Part shown: piece by piece, positions 41,747 to 50,669 of the stretch
How the letters are laid out: each line of letters opens with the position of its first letter
Position numbering within the stretch: position 1 is the first letter of the stretch
Source: Rossellomorea vietnamensis
Lineage (GTDB): Bacteria; Bacillota; Bacilli; Bacillales; Bacillaceae_B
Direction: 5' to 3'
DNA: 64,000 bases
Assembly (NCBI RefSeq): GCF_008180415.1
Contig: NZ_VTEI01000002.1
Span: 42,726-106,725, forward strand
Notes under the pieces: model-generated
Seen by the model: only the letters and a program-made list of their open reading frames with translations
What the model was told of the DNA's origin: nothing
The model's database searches: none
Program-made: the position numbers and the translations under genes

Positions 41747-42403
41747 TCAAACAGCCTGCAGGTTAAATCTTTCGTTTAAAAGATTCAGCACGACTTCAAC
41801 CGTATTTTCGATAAACTCATCGACCTCAACAGCTGTTAGATAGATAAACTCATGGTCCTCAGAGACTGTACTGGTTTGGTAAAACTCCGTAATGTTTTTG
41901 ATCTGTGTAAGGGTCTGTCCTTCCGGGAAGATATCCAAATACTCCGGAAAATCAGTGATGTGCTGAAAATCTGTCCAGAAAATAGTATCTTTATGATCCT
42001 TCAAATACTGAAAATCCAAGCCATACCAATCTTTTTTAACAAGGCGGGCGTAGTCAGGACTGTCCAATATTTCTTGATAAACCTTCTCCTCTTTCTTTCT
42101 GGCCAGCAGTTTAAGCCATTCTTCATCTGTCACCAAGTGAAAGTAATACCCTAGATAATAGGATAACTTTCTGGATAATGGTTGTAATTCACAGGAAAGA
42201 TGTTTCTGATAAAAGGAATTCGAATTAATTTTCCCATCAACCTTGAAATGGGTATGTTCTTTTGATGGAGTCGGTCTTCCATCTTCACCAACAAGCCCGC
42301 AATCAGGACCGATATTTCCAACCAGGAATTCAATCTGTGAAACAGGCAGATTCCTTTTCAATAATTCTTCTGTAATCCTAAAATGTGTAACCCAAGTAGC
42401 CAC
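41747..42403 (-). CDS. Zinc-dependent phospholipase C-like/HD-type hydrolase family protein
   Basis: A 218-residue protein starting MATWVTHFRITEELLKRNLP. Metal-binding-like residues occur in GNIGPDCGL, EHTHFKV and YLGYYFHLVTDEEW. The pattern fits the small 'zinc dependent phospholipase C family' proteins of Bacilli, whose substrate is unknown. GTG start at 42403 with GGGGAGAGC upstream. It ends 14 bases before the YunD-like start, whose ribosome-binding site it overlaps. Confidence 0.65.
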   Translation of the reverse strand: MATWVTHFRITEELLKRNLPVSQIEFLVGNIGPDCGLVGEDGRPTPSKEHTHFKVDGKINSNSFYQKHLSCELQPLSRKLSYYLGYYFHLVTDEEWLKLLARKKEEKVYQEILDSPDYARLVKKDWYGLDFQYLKDHKDTIFWTDFQHITDFPEYLDIFPEGQTLTQIKNITEFYQTSTVSEDHEFIYLTAVEVDEFIENTVEVVLNLLNERFNLQAV

Positions 42404-42644
42404 TATATGCTCTCCCCTTTTTTGTTTCTCTCAAAGTAATTCTAAATGAAGGTATTAAACTCCTCTTTTTATAGGGAAATAATGGATCACGGTTGACCCT
42501 GGGCTGAGGGGAACCGGGAACATGTACCTGGGCGAGGTACTGAGAATCTACCGGATTAAAGGATCTACTTTTCTTAAAAAAGCATTTTATGTGCTACCAG
42601 TGACCGGTGGCACTTATCTATGAGGTTCAGGATGGTGGATAGTA
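42404..42644. other. Intergenic with hairpin
   Basis: GTGCTACC (about 42590) pairs with GGTGGCAC (about 42605) without T-run. Nothing else supported. Confidence 0.3.
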
Positions 42645-42838
42645 AATAGAAGAAAAAAGTTCCCTTATTTACTAAAAGACATTGAAAAAAACTAAAATAG
42701 CGGAACTAACTTCCCTTATTTAACTCCATACACTGAAAAAATCTACTTTTTTATCAAATAAGGGAAAAAGGTTCCTCTATTTACCGCAAAATTAGCTTAA
42801 ATTTAAAAATAAGGGAAAAAAGTTCCCTTATTTTTACG
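42645..42838. repeat. Block of AATAAGGGAA/TTCCCTTATT palindromes (block C)
   Basis: Four units such as AAATAGCGGAACTAACTTCC and AAATAAGGGAAAAAAGTTCC with their complements, spaced about 55 bp apart. Confidence 0.8.
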
Positions 42839-42898
42839 ACTGGACACCCATTTAAGGAACTAACAGGCGTCCTGTCCCTCCGCCCCAGATCTTTCCAA

Positions 42899-44023
42899 CT
42901 ATGAAGACTTCGACTTCTTTCTCAGAAAAGACTCGAAAGGCCCTCTCATAGATTTACCTGCCAATAAGGCGGCAAGAATGACGGATAGAATCCAGACAAG
43001 CAGCGCAATCAGATCACTTCCCAATTGGCCCAGGTGACCGCCAAGTCCTCCAGCATAAGGAGCCAGGATAAGGACAAACATAACGGACTGAAATAGGTAA
43101 AAGCTCAAGGATCGCTGCCCCAGGGCTGCAATGGCTGAAACGAAGCTTCCTTGCTTTCCTTCAAGCCTGACAACTGCCAGCCCTATAAGCGCCGTCCACC
43201 CTGCTCCTCCCGCATATCCGGATGTGATGTGTAGGATTTTTGCTGCTGCTACCGCTATTTCTCCATTACCACTCCAAAAAAGCGAGGATCTCAGGGCTAT
43301 TGGAATGGCGCCGGCTATCGATAGAAGCAGACCAATCAAGGCAACTTTTCTCAGTGTTTTCTGATGATTTTCGGGGTTGTCCAGAAACCCGGCCCGCCCG
43401 AGCAGGATCCCAATCAGCACACCGGGAACATATTGATAGCTTAAGGAAGGAGTATAAAAAATCCACTCATATATGCGGATAAGTGAGGCCTCCAGAGGGT
43501 TTTCCATTACAGCTGTACCGGCAGCAGCCATAAGCAGCGTCTCGTAGGCTCTTGGCATGAAAGGAGCAATGATCCCCACCACGATCAGCAGGATTGAGGT
43601 AACAACTACCATCTCTCGATTGGACAGACGAAGCAGCCGCCCGGCAAAAACAAGCGCAATAATTCCATAAACACCAATGATATCCTCAAAAAATAGGCCG
43701 GCGTGAAGAAAGCCGATGACCAGCATCCAACTCCCTCTTCGCTTCAATATATTTTTCGTTTCTCTCCATGGCGCACCTTTCATCTCCTGCCTGGTATATA
43801 ACTTATGAAGTCCATACCCGAAAAGAATGGCAAATAACGGGAAGGCACGGCTGTCAATGAACAGCTGTCTAAAAAAGACAGTTATCTGGTCGGTTATCGT
43901 GATTTCTCGATCTGAGGAAAACAAAAATAGATTAGCATGAGCGAGAGCAATGAACAACAACATGAACCCCCGGGCAAGATCCGGGGTTAATTTTCTCTGA
44001 GCGACAGGAATTGTGTTGTTCAT
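42899..44023 (-). CDS. DUF418 domain membrane protein (YeiB-like)
   Basis: A 374-residue polytopic membrane protein with about nine segments. The start RKLTPDLARGFMLLFIALAH and the C-terminal DUF418 region (SLSFYLFQSVMFVLILAPY) identify the family, related to acyltransferase-3-like membrane proteins. Function unknown. The ribosome-binding site (GGATAGAGG) is close to the ATG. Monocistronic. Confidence 0.85.
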   Translation of the reverse strand: MNNTIPVAQRKLTPDLARGFMLLFIALAHANLFLFSSDREITITDQITVFFRQLFIDSRAFPLFAILFGYGLHKLYTRQEMKGAPWRETKNILKRRGSWMLVIGFLHAGLFFEDIIGVYGIIALVFAGRLLRLSNREMVVVTSILLIVVGIIAPFMPRAYETLLMAAAGTAVMENPLEASLIRIYEWIFYTPSLSYQYVPGVLIGILLGRAGFLDNPENHQKTLRKVALIGLLLSIAGAIPIALRSSLFWSGNGEIAVAAAKILHITSGYAGGAGWTALIGLAVVRLEGKQGSFVSAIAALGQRSLSFYLFQSVMFVLILAPYAGGLGGHLGQLGSDLIALLVWILSVILAALLAGKSMRGPFESFLRKKSKSS

Positions 44024-44334
44024 CCTCTATCCATCTTTTCTATAAAAATAGTGAAAACGGACAAAAACCCTGCTTCCCCTATCGATCTTAAATTTTTATT
44101 CGCTAACTGATTGTAATTTTGTACGACTTGCTCCTTCAACTCTTCATCACCCCTTAGAAGTCTCATCATGCTGGTGGATCGTTCTCTTATTACTTCATTC
44201 CGAAAAGTGCAGACTCTTTTTCACTGCCTGTTGAAGAAGATCCCAGCTGTTCGATTCTTTCAGATATTATTTACCCTAAATTACTTATCTCTTATCACCC
44301 TTTTTGGGACAATGCACTTGTACCTCCATTCCGT
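44024..44334. other. Intergenic between DUF418 and TetR genes
   Basis: Divergent upstream region. No gene or RNA recognised apart from the promoter listed next. Confidence 0.35.
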
Positions 44335-44388
44335 TTTACATTGTGAGAATAAACCTGTTATACTATCCTTACGACCGTTCGGAAGGAT
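44335..44388 (+). promoter_or_regulatory. Promoter and TetR-type operator
   Basis: TTTACA (44335-44340), 18 bp, TATACT (44359-44364), followed at once by the imperfect 24-bp palindrome ATCCTTACGACC/GTTCGGAAGGAT (44365-44388, 9 of 12 positions symmetric). The position favours repression by the TetR protein encoded next. Confidence 0.7.
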
Positions 44389-44396
44389 GATGATGA

Positions 44397-44978
44397 ATGA
44401 CATCAGATCAAATAAAGAAAGCTGCTTTGAAATATTTTGCTCTAAACGGCTATGAAGGTGCTTCCCTTTCTCATATTGCCAATGATGTAGGAATTAAAAA
44501 GCAGTCCATCTATACTCATTTCAGTGGAAAGGATGAACTTTTCCTTCAGATCTGCAGAGATGCTTTTGTATCTGAGCTCGCGAGTGTGAAAGATTTTATA
44601 AATACAAACCGTTCACAGCCTGTAAAGGAAGTTTTATATGGCTTCTTGCTTCATTGTATTGAGAGGTTTGAGAGCCTGGATTCTGCCAAATTCATGATCC
44701 GGATCTCATTTTTCCCTCCAGCCCACCTCAGTTCTGAAGTGCTGAAAGAGGTTTATCACTACTTGGACGAGTTAGAGGCTCTGTTTCTTCCTATTTTAGA
44801 AACTGCGGCTGACAGAGGAGAAATCCTATCCAGCATAGATGTTCCTAAAGCAACAGCTGCTTTCTTAGGTGTGATGGACGCGGTTATTGTTGAAATGCTT
44901 TACGGCGGGCCTGTTCGATTACAAAAAAGATTGGATGCCTCCTGGTATCTTTACTGGAATGGAATTATGAATGATTAA
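44397..44978 (+). CDS. TetR/AcrR family repressor of SMR efflux genes
   Basis: A 193-residue regulator. The N-terminal helix-turn-helix reads GASLSHIANDVGIKKQSIY then THFSGKDELF; the C-terminal ligand domain is helical. It is upstream of two small multidrug resistance genes, the same gene order as B. subtilis yvdT-yvdS-yvdR. Its promoter carries a palindrome, so it probably represses its own operon until a cationic compound binds. Confidence 0.88.
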   Translation: MTSDQIKKAALKYFALNGYEGASLSHIANDVGIKKQSIYTHFSGKDELFLQICRDAFVSELASVKDFINTNRSQPVKEVLYGFLLHCIERFESLDSAKFMIRISFFPPAHLSSEVLKEVYHYLDELEALFLPILETAADRGEILSSIDVPKATAAFLGVMDAVIVEMLYGGPVRLQKRLDASWYLYWNGIMND

Positions 44979-44998
44979 TCGAATGGAGAGTGTTTAGT

Positions 44999-45340
44999 GT
45001 GAATCGAAGTTGGTTCCTCGTTATGATTGCGGGTATTATAGAGGTTTTATGGGCGGTAGGGCTGAAGCATTCGGATGATTTCATTTCATGGAGTGCCACC
45101 ATTCTGCTTATCTATTTTTCGTTTGTGGTTTTAATAAAAGCTACTCAAAAATTGCCGGTTGCCACTGTCTATGCAGTCTTTACGGGAATCGGAACAGCAG
45201 GAACTGTGCTGGTTGAAATCCTGCTATTTGGTGAAGCCTTCAGCGGGACAAAATTATTCTTTATTCTCCTGCTGCTATCAGGTGTCATTGGCTTGAAACG
45301 CGTCACTCCTCCATCCGACGAAAAGGAAGGTGGAGTTTAA
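44999..45340 (+). CDS. SMR family efflux subunit 1
   Basis: A 113-residue four-helix small multidrug resistance protein with the conserved membrane Glu in MIAGIIEVLWAVGLK. It also has AVFTGIGTAGTVLVEILLFG. Start at GTG 44999 (GGAGA seven bases upstream). Its stop overlaps the next ATG (TAATG), so the two subunits are made together and probably form a heterodimer that exports quaternary ammonium or guanidinium-type cations by proton exchange. Confidence 0.88.
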   Translation: MNRSWFLVMIAGIIEVLWAVGLKHSDDFISWSATILLIYFSFVVLIKATQKLPVATVYAVFTGIGTAGTVLVEILLFGEAFSGTKLFFILLLLSGVIGLKRVTPPSDEKEGGV

Positions 45341-45654
45341 TGGCTTGGACTTATTTAATTTTAGCAGGTGCTTTTGAAGTCGTCGGTGTAACAGGAATCA
45401 ATCTGGTTGTAAAAGAAAAAAGATGGCAGTCGTATCTCGTTTTATTTCTGGGATTTCTATTTAGTTTTGGGTTTTTGAGTTTGGCGATGAGAACTCTTCC
45501 TATGGGGATGTCCTATGCCATTTGGACAGGCATCGGCACTGTCGGAGGCGTGCTGGTTGGGATGTTGTTTTATGGAGAGCCCAAAGATTGGAAGCGGATC
45601 TTATTTATAGGAGTCATCATTAGTGCAGTGTTGGGGTTGAGATTGGCTTCTTAA
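45340..45654 (+). CDS. SMR family efflux subunit 2
   Basis: A 104-residue four-helix SMR protein, MAWTYLILAGAFEVVGVTG with the membrane Glu (residue 13), and AIWTGIGTVGGVLVGMLFYG. Paired with the preceding gene by start/stop overlap. A terminator follows at 45664. Confidence 0.88.
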   Translation: MAWTYLILAGAFEVVGVTGINLVVKEKRWQSYLVLFLGFLFSFGFLSLAMRTLPMGMSYAIWTGIGTVGGVLVGMLFYGEPKDWKRILFIGVIISAVLGLRLAS

Positions 45655-45663
45655 GTTTTTTAT

Positions 45664-45696
45664 ATGGGAGCTTTCAACAAGGGTGCTCCCATTTTC
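45664..45696 (+). terminator. Terminator of the TetR-SMR operon
   Basis: ATGGGAGC...GCTCCCAT followed by TTTCTT. Confidence 0.75.
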
Positions 45697-45798
45697 TTGA
45701 TGGCCTTGATGCCGTTCATGATGGGATTATACAGGGGGCATGGTCACTGCTTTGAACGAACTCATCTCAAATAAGCGGAATTTTTCAGGCTAAGCGCG

Positions 45799-46420
45799 CC
45801 CGCTTGGTTACTTTTCCCTTTGATTTGTGTGGAGTTTGGGCAGCTAGGCGTCCGCTTGGTTACCTTTTCCTTTGATTTGTGTGGAGTTTGGGCACCAAGG
45901 CGTCCGCTTGGTTACCTTTCCCTTGATTTATGTGGAGTTTGGGCACCAAGGCGCCCGCTTGGTTACTTTTTCCCTTGATTTATGTGGAGTTTGGGCACCA
46001 AGACGTTCGCTTGGTTACCTTTTCCTTTGATTTGTGTGGAGTTTGGGCACCTAGACACATGCTTGGCGCCTTTTTCTCCTAAAGTCTGGTGAGTACGGGC
46101 TCCAAGGCACCCGCTTGGTTACCTTTTCACTTGATCTCTGTGGAGTTTAGGCACCAAAGCACCCGCTTGGTTACTTTTTCCCTTGATCTCTGTGGAGTTT
46201 GGGCACCAAGACGTTCGCTTGGTTACCTTTCCCTTTGATTTGTGTGGAGTTTGGGCACCTAGACACATGCTTGGCGCCCTTTTCTCTTAAAGTCTGGTGT
46301 GTACGGGCACCAAGGCGTCCGCTTGGTTACCTTTTCCATTGATTTGTGTGGAGTTTGGGCACCTGGGCGTCGGCTTGGTGCCCTTTTCCTTATATTCCAG
46401 TTAGTTTGGGCATTGATTAG
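45799..46420. repeat. Tandem array of about twelve 52-bp units
   Basis: Each unit reads approximately CCGCTTGGTTACCTTTTCC, then YTTGATTTGTGTGGAGTTTG, then GGCACCAAGGCGT. The ends CTTGGT and ACCAAG are complementary. Units 4-6 recur as units 8-10, so part of the array was duplicated as a 208-bp block. The unit length is not a multiple of three and no frame stays open. AATAAGCGGAA strings flank the array at about 45771 and 46434. Confidence 0.9.
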
Positions 46421-46639
46421 ACAGCGATTTTGGGTAAATAAGCGGAATTTCTCCCCCTACTGCTCAAAATGTTTTCACAGGAAAAAACTTGATAGTGATA
46501 AACCGATGGGTTTTATCGTAAATTCTGGTGTCGCAGTCTCAAAATAGATATAGTCAGCCGTAATGGAATCACTATTCCGTTAGCTCAATTTCAAACAGTA
46601 TATGGTTTCATCATGGAAACCTTTTTCAATTTCACCTGC

Positions 46640-47155
46640 TCATTTTGTTCGTCCTGCAGAATACAGAAGAAATTCCATATCTATTTTCCTAAAACTCTTA
46701 GTATCTTTATCAATAATATTCATACCGTTTCGAACAGCAACTTTTTGAGCGGCTAAATTTGTGTCCCTAATAATAGAGTAAACCCTATCTGCATTAAGAA
46801 CTGAAAAAGCGTATTCCTTGCAAGCAACTGCCGCTTCTGTTGCATAACCCCTGTGCCAATACGCTTTTTGAAACAAAAATCCTATTTCCAAAACTTCATT
46901 TTCTCTCCAGCCTTGCATCGTCACGCCGCATTGACCAATCATTTCGTTTGTTTCTTTTAATTCAACAGCCCATAGTCCAAAACCAAGTTCTTCATATCTT
47001 TTAAGATGTCTGTTAAGCCAATTTTGAGCTTCTTCTAAGTTGAATGCACTTTCATAAGCACCACGCATTACTTCCTCATCACACAATATTCTGCACAATG
47101 CATCATAATCGGACTGCACCATTTCTCTAATTATAAGACGTTTTGTTTCTATCAC
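46640..47155 (-). CDS. GNAT acetyltransferase (RimJ/RimL type)
   Basis: A 171-residue acetyltransferase with the RimJ/RimL-like N-terminus MIETKRLIIREMVQSDYDAL. The motif AYWHRGYATEAAVACKEYAF is the acetyl-CoA loop. GTG start with GGGAG upstream. Substrate unknown (N-terminal or small-molecule amine). Confidence 0.85.
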   Translation of the reverse strand: MIETKRLIIREMVQSDYDALCRILCDEEVMRGAYESAFNLEEAQNWLNRHLKRYEELGFGLWAVELKETNEMIGQCGVTMQGWRENEVLEIGFLFQKAYWHRGYATEAAVACKEYAFSVLNADRVYSIIRDTNLAAQKVAVRNGMNIIDKDTKSFRKIDMEFLLYSAGRTK

Positions 47156-47521
47156 AAATCTCCCGCCTTTCTATTGCATCAATAACCTTTAAAATTCCTT
47201 GTCCTTCCCCGTCAGCTTAGCAAGACATGAATAAGCAGAAAGCCGGTGTTTATTATTCGTTCCGGTTACTGTAAACAAGCAGATTTCACCAACATATTCT
47301 TCTTATTGAATGAGGGTTTCTGCACTCTGGAACCGTCACATCCTTGGTTCGAAATTGCAAAAAGAAAATAAGCTCTCGCTTACCGTTATCGGCCGAGGTA
47401 TCAGCAAGCCTCTTTAGTTCCTTTAAATCCATGGTAAAACAACTAGGAATAGTGATATTACCCTTATTTCAAACTATTAGTTCGTATAAATTATATCTAT
47501 AACAAAGTTTAGCATAACCTT
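47156..47521. other. Intergenic, nothing recognised
   Basis: Between two minus-strand genes; no terminator, repeat or open frame with support. Confidence 0.35.
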
Positions 47522-48790
47522 TTAGAAGAATCCCCCAAACACCACTGTCGAGGCAATCACCATAGCTACAGCAATAATCAATTCATAAGGCAGTGCTCTC
47601 AGCCGTTCTTTCATCTCCATGAAAAGAGACTCCCGAGATATATGAAAAAGAGGTCCATGAGGCAGGAAGTCAAAGCCGACAGCGGCAGCATTGATCATGG
47701 CTGCGCCAGCGAGGGCCGCGACCCCATTTTCGAGCAGCATTTCTGCAAAGACTCCGCTTGAAATAGCCGCTGACGATGTGGCAGATGCGGTTGCCATGGA
47801 CATGAATGCCCCTGAAAAAGGAGCGATGAAAGATACTGGCAAGTGGAAAAAATTCAATCCGCTCAAAATCATGTCATTCAGCGAAGAGTGAACGATGATT
47901 CCCGCTAAAGTACCTGTTCCTAGAATGACAATGGCTATGCCAGACATCTTTTGAAGGCCGCTGGAGATATGAAGCTTGAACTCGCCCATCTTCCCCATGA
48001 CAAGCAATCCGAAGAAACCTCCCGCAGGCAGTGCCACTAAAGAATCGATTTTGATCCCTGCTATTGGCTGCAGTGAAAGCAGGAAGATAGTAAATAAAGG
48101 GCCGGAAATCGCACCCAGGAATGAAGGTTCTTTCTTACTTGTGATTTTCTCTGTTTCCATCTCAGTAACCATTGGTCCCTTGTTACTGAGTTTTTTGGCA
48201 ATAAGATATGTAAGCCCTGCACCAACCGCCGCCGGCACGAGCCCTGCAGCCATAACACTGGTCAAAGGCAGTGAAAAGCCATCTGCTGCTGCAATGGTAC
48301 TTGGATTCGGAGCGATGGCATTTCCCGCTCTACCGCCGCATATAACCGCAATCAGCACACTGATCCTGGATACGCCGGTTCGCTTGGCAATCATGAGGGC
48401 GATGGGAGCGACCGTCAGTATAGCTGCTGCAATAAACACCCCAACTGCTGTTAATATCATTGAAGACAATGTTATGGCCAGCAGGGCTTTCGTTTCTCCC
48501 AGCTTGCTGACGATTGTAGCAGCAATCACGTTGGCTGCACCGGATTCAATTAGAACACCTATTAAGACACCTGCCGCCAAAATTCGCAGTACGGCCGGCG
48601 TTAATAACTGCGCTCCGCCTATCATGTATTCTACTGTTGTTGAAAGATCCAGCCCGCCAATGATTCCGCCTGCACAGGCGCCTGCAATCATCGCATAGGC
48701 AGGATTGATTCTTCTGAAGATCAGGATGACCGTGAAAGCCATCGCGAGGAGCACTCCCCATATACTCACCTGTAATTCGATTGAACTCAC
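47522..48790 (-). CDS. GntP/citrate-type permease
   Basis: A 422-residue transporter with about twelve hydrophobic segments. AGACAGGIIGGLDLSTTVEY, GRAGNAIAPNPSTIAAADGF and ATASATSSAAISSGVFAEML are typical of the GntP (gluconate:H+ symporter) superfamily. Substrate is an organic acid, not identifiable. Start is GTG 48790 with AAGGCG close by; the exact start is not secure. Confidence 0.8.
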   Translation of the reverse strand: MSSIELQVSIWGVLLAMAFTVILIFRRINPAYAMIAGACAGGIIGGLDLSTTVEYMIGGAQLLTPAVLRILAAGVLIGVLIESGAANVIAATIVSKLGETKALLAITLSSMILTAVGVFIAAAILTVAPIALMIAKRTGVSRISVLIAVICGGRAGNAIAPNPSTIAAADGFSLPLTSVMAAGLVPAAVGAGLTYLIAKKLSNKGPMVTEMETEKITSKKEPSFLGAISGPLFTIFLLSLQPIAGIKIDSLVALPAGGFFGLLVMGKMGEFKLHISSGLQKMSGIAIVILGTGTLAGIIVHSSLNDMILSGLNFFHLPVSFIAPFSGAFMSMATASATSSAAISSGVFAEMLLENGVAALAGAAMINAAAVGFDFLPHGPLFHISRESLFMEMKERLRALPYELIIAVAMVIASTVVFGGFF

Positions 48791-48855
48791 CGCCTTAATC
48801 GATAACTTCCAAAGCTTGTTAATAAATTCAACACAAAGAGCTGCTTTTCCTTCTA

Positions 48856-48890
48856 AAATAAAAATAGGACAAGGTATCGTCCCTTGTCCC
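48856..48890 (-). terminator. Terminator downstream of the 41-aa zinc-ribbon gene
   Basis: GGACAAGG...CCTTGTCC with TATTTTTATTTT on the minus strand. Confidence 0.75.
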
Positions 48891-48937
48891 AGTTGGAAAT
48901 CATTCCTGCTTATCTTTCAACAGCAGAGTTCACTTCA

Positions 48938-49063
48938 TCATTGTTCTGTATTTCTCAAGCATTTTTCACACTGATTAAAGTAAGCGAATTGAGAATCATC
49001 GATCATTCTTCCGCAATCACAGCATTCTTTTACACCTTTTGTTGCAGCATTCACTCTTTTCAT
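48938..49063 (-). CDS. Zinc-ribbon microprotein (41 aa), YhfH-like
   Basis: MKRVNAATKGVKECCDCGRM, then IDDSQFAYFNQCEKCL. Two CxxC pairs (CDC-type and CEKC) make a small zinc ribbon similar to YhfH-type proteins of Bacillus. GAAGGAGGAAGGAAA precedes the ATG. It follows aceA by 36 bases and ends at a terminator, so it is probably the last gene of the aceA transcript. Confidence 0.6.
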   Translation of the reverse strand: MKRVNAATKGVKECCDCGRMIDDSQFAYFNQCEKCLRNTEQ

Positions 49064-49099
49064 TTTCCTTCCTCCTTCTGTAAAAATTTTCATGGGTCA

Positions 49100-50389
49100 T
49101 TAGCTTTGAAATTGTGCCGTTTCGGTTGAACCTTTAAGCGCTGTTGTAGAGGAAGTTCCTCCTGTGATGACCTGTGTCACTTCATCAAAATAACCTGTTC
49201 CAACTTCTCTTTGGTGCCTTGTAGCGGTGTACCCATTTTTCTCGGCGGAAAACTCTGCTTGCTGAAGTTCGGAATAAGCTCCCATTCCTCGCGTCTTATA
49301 TCCTCGTGCCAGTTCAAACATTCCATAGTTGAGTGAGTGGAAGCCGGCAAGGGTTACAAATTGGAATTTATAGCCCATTTTACTAAGTTCGACTTGGTAT
49401 GTTTCGATGGTTTCTTTTTCAAGATTCGCTTCCCAATTGAAGGATGGTGAACAGTTATAAGCCAGCAGTTTTCCAGGGAATTTTTCATGAATGGCATCTG
49501 CAAATGTTTTGGCTTCTTCCAGGCTAGGTTTAGATGTTTCGCACCAGATCAAGTCAGCATATGGGGCATAAGCCAGACCTCGCGCAATGGCCTGGTCAAT
49601 CCCTGCCTTTGTGCGGTAGAATCCTTCTGGTGTTCTCTCCCCTGTAATAAATTCAGCGTCTACCGGATCGATATCGCTTGTGATCAGGTCTGCTGCATCA
49701 GCATCGGTGCGTGCGACGAGCACTGTTGGAACTCCGGAAACATCAGCTGCAAGACGGGCAGAAATCAGATTTCGGACGGCCGTTTGAGTTGGAAGCAAAA
49801 CTTTACCGCCTAAATGCCCGCATTTCTTTTCCGAGGACAATTGGTCTTCAAAGTGAACACCGGACGCTCCAGCTTCAATCATGCCCTTCATCAATTCAAA
49901 CACATTGAGCTGGCCGCCAAAGCCGGCTTCTGCATCGGCTACAATCGGAGCAAAATAATCAATCTCCCCTTCGCCTTCCATGTGTTGAATTTGATCAGCT
50001 CTTGTTAATGCATTATTGATACGCTTTACTACCTGAGGAACCGAATTCACTGGATACAGGCTTTGATCCGGATACATCTGCCCTGCCACGTTGGCGTCTG
50101 CCGCGACCTGCCAGCCACTGAGATAAATGGCTTTCAAGCCTGCCTTTACCTGCTGAACAGCCTGCCCGCCGGTTAAAGCGCCAAGAGCATTCACAAAAGG
50201 TTCTTCATTAATCAGTTTCCATAGTTTTTCAGCTCCGGTATGAGCCAGTGTGTGCTCCACCTTTAGAGATCCTCTCAACCGTAAAACATCCTCTGGAGAA
50301 TACGGGCGCTCAACACCTTCCCATCTAGGATTCAATTCCCAATCTTCTCTCAATGCAAGTGCCTCATTTTGAACTGATTCTTTATTCAT
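49100..50389 (-). CDS. aceA: Isocitrate lyase
   Basis: A 429-residue enzyme of the glyoxylate shunt, cleaving isocitrate to succinate and glyoxylate. The active-site loop [11 protein letters not shown] carries the catalytic cysteine. The N-terminal [20 protein letters not shown] is typical. TTGGAGGCAGGAGA precedes the ATG. It lies downstream of glcB but has its own promoter with palindromes (50419-50483). Needed for growth on acetate or fatty acids. Confidence 0.97.
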   Translation of the reverse strand: MNKESVQNEALALREDWELNPRWEGVERPYSPEDVLRLRGSLKVEHTLAHTGAEKLWKLINEEPFVNALGALTGGQAVQQVKAGLKAIYLSGWQVAADANVAGQMYPDQSLYPVNSVPQVVKRINNALTRADQIQHMEGEGEIDYFAPIVADAEAGFGGQLNVFELMKGMIEAGASGVHFEDQLSSEKKCGHLGGKVLLPTQTAVRNLISARLAADVSGVPTVLVARTDADAADLITSDIDPVDAEFITGERTPEGFYRTKAGIDQAIARGLAYAPYADLIWCETSKPSLEEAKTFADAIHEKFPGKLLAYNCSPSFNWEANLEKETIETYQVELSKMGYKFQFVTLAGFHSLNYGMFELARGYKTRGMGAYSELQQAEFSAEKNGYTATRHQREVGTGYFDEVTQVITGGTSSTTALKGSTETAQFQS

Positions 50390-50418
50390 TCTCCTGCCTC
50401 CAAGTCTTTGTTTTTTTG

Positions 50419-50483
50419 CTGTATTAATACAGTTATAGTTTAATTGTTTTTATTATATAACACTACTTTCTGTATTACAACAG
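50419..50483 (-). promoter_or_regulatory. aceA promoter with two CTGTA...TACAG operators
   Basis: On the minus strand TTGTAA (50475-50480), 17 bp, TATAAT (50452-50457). The palindrome CTGTATTAATACAG (50419-50432) lies just after the start region, and a second, imperfect one (50470-50483) covers the -35 box. The first resembles the operator upstream of glcB. Confidence 0.75.
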
Positions 50484-50607
50484 ATACTTTTATAAAATTC
50501 TGAAAATATCTTTATTGTTTGATTAGACACTAAATCCTTTTTAACCAATAGTCTCAAAGGGTGAGACTTGTTATATAACACAATCTTGATCATTTGTGCC
50601 GCTTACA

Positions 50608-50654
50608 CAAAAAAAGAACCGCATCTTCCAATTATCGAAGAGGCGGTTCCTTTT
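50608..50654 (-). terminator. Terminator of glcB
   Basis: GAACCGCCTCTTC and GAAGATGCGGTTC pair, followed by TTTTTTTG on the minus strand. Confidence 0.85.
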
Positions 50655-50669
50655 AATGAGCAAAATTAT

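Noticed and set aside
44990..45654. Guanidine riboswitch upstream of the SMR pair
   Set aside because: The spacer between the TetR gene and the SMR genes is only about 20 bases, and the region upstream of the TetR gene shows an operator, not a ykkC-type motif.
45799..46420. Regularly spaced repeats as a CRISPR array
   Set aside because: The whole 52-bp unit is repeated with gradual divergence; there are no constant repeats separated by unique spacers and no cas genes.
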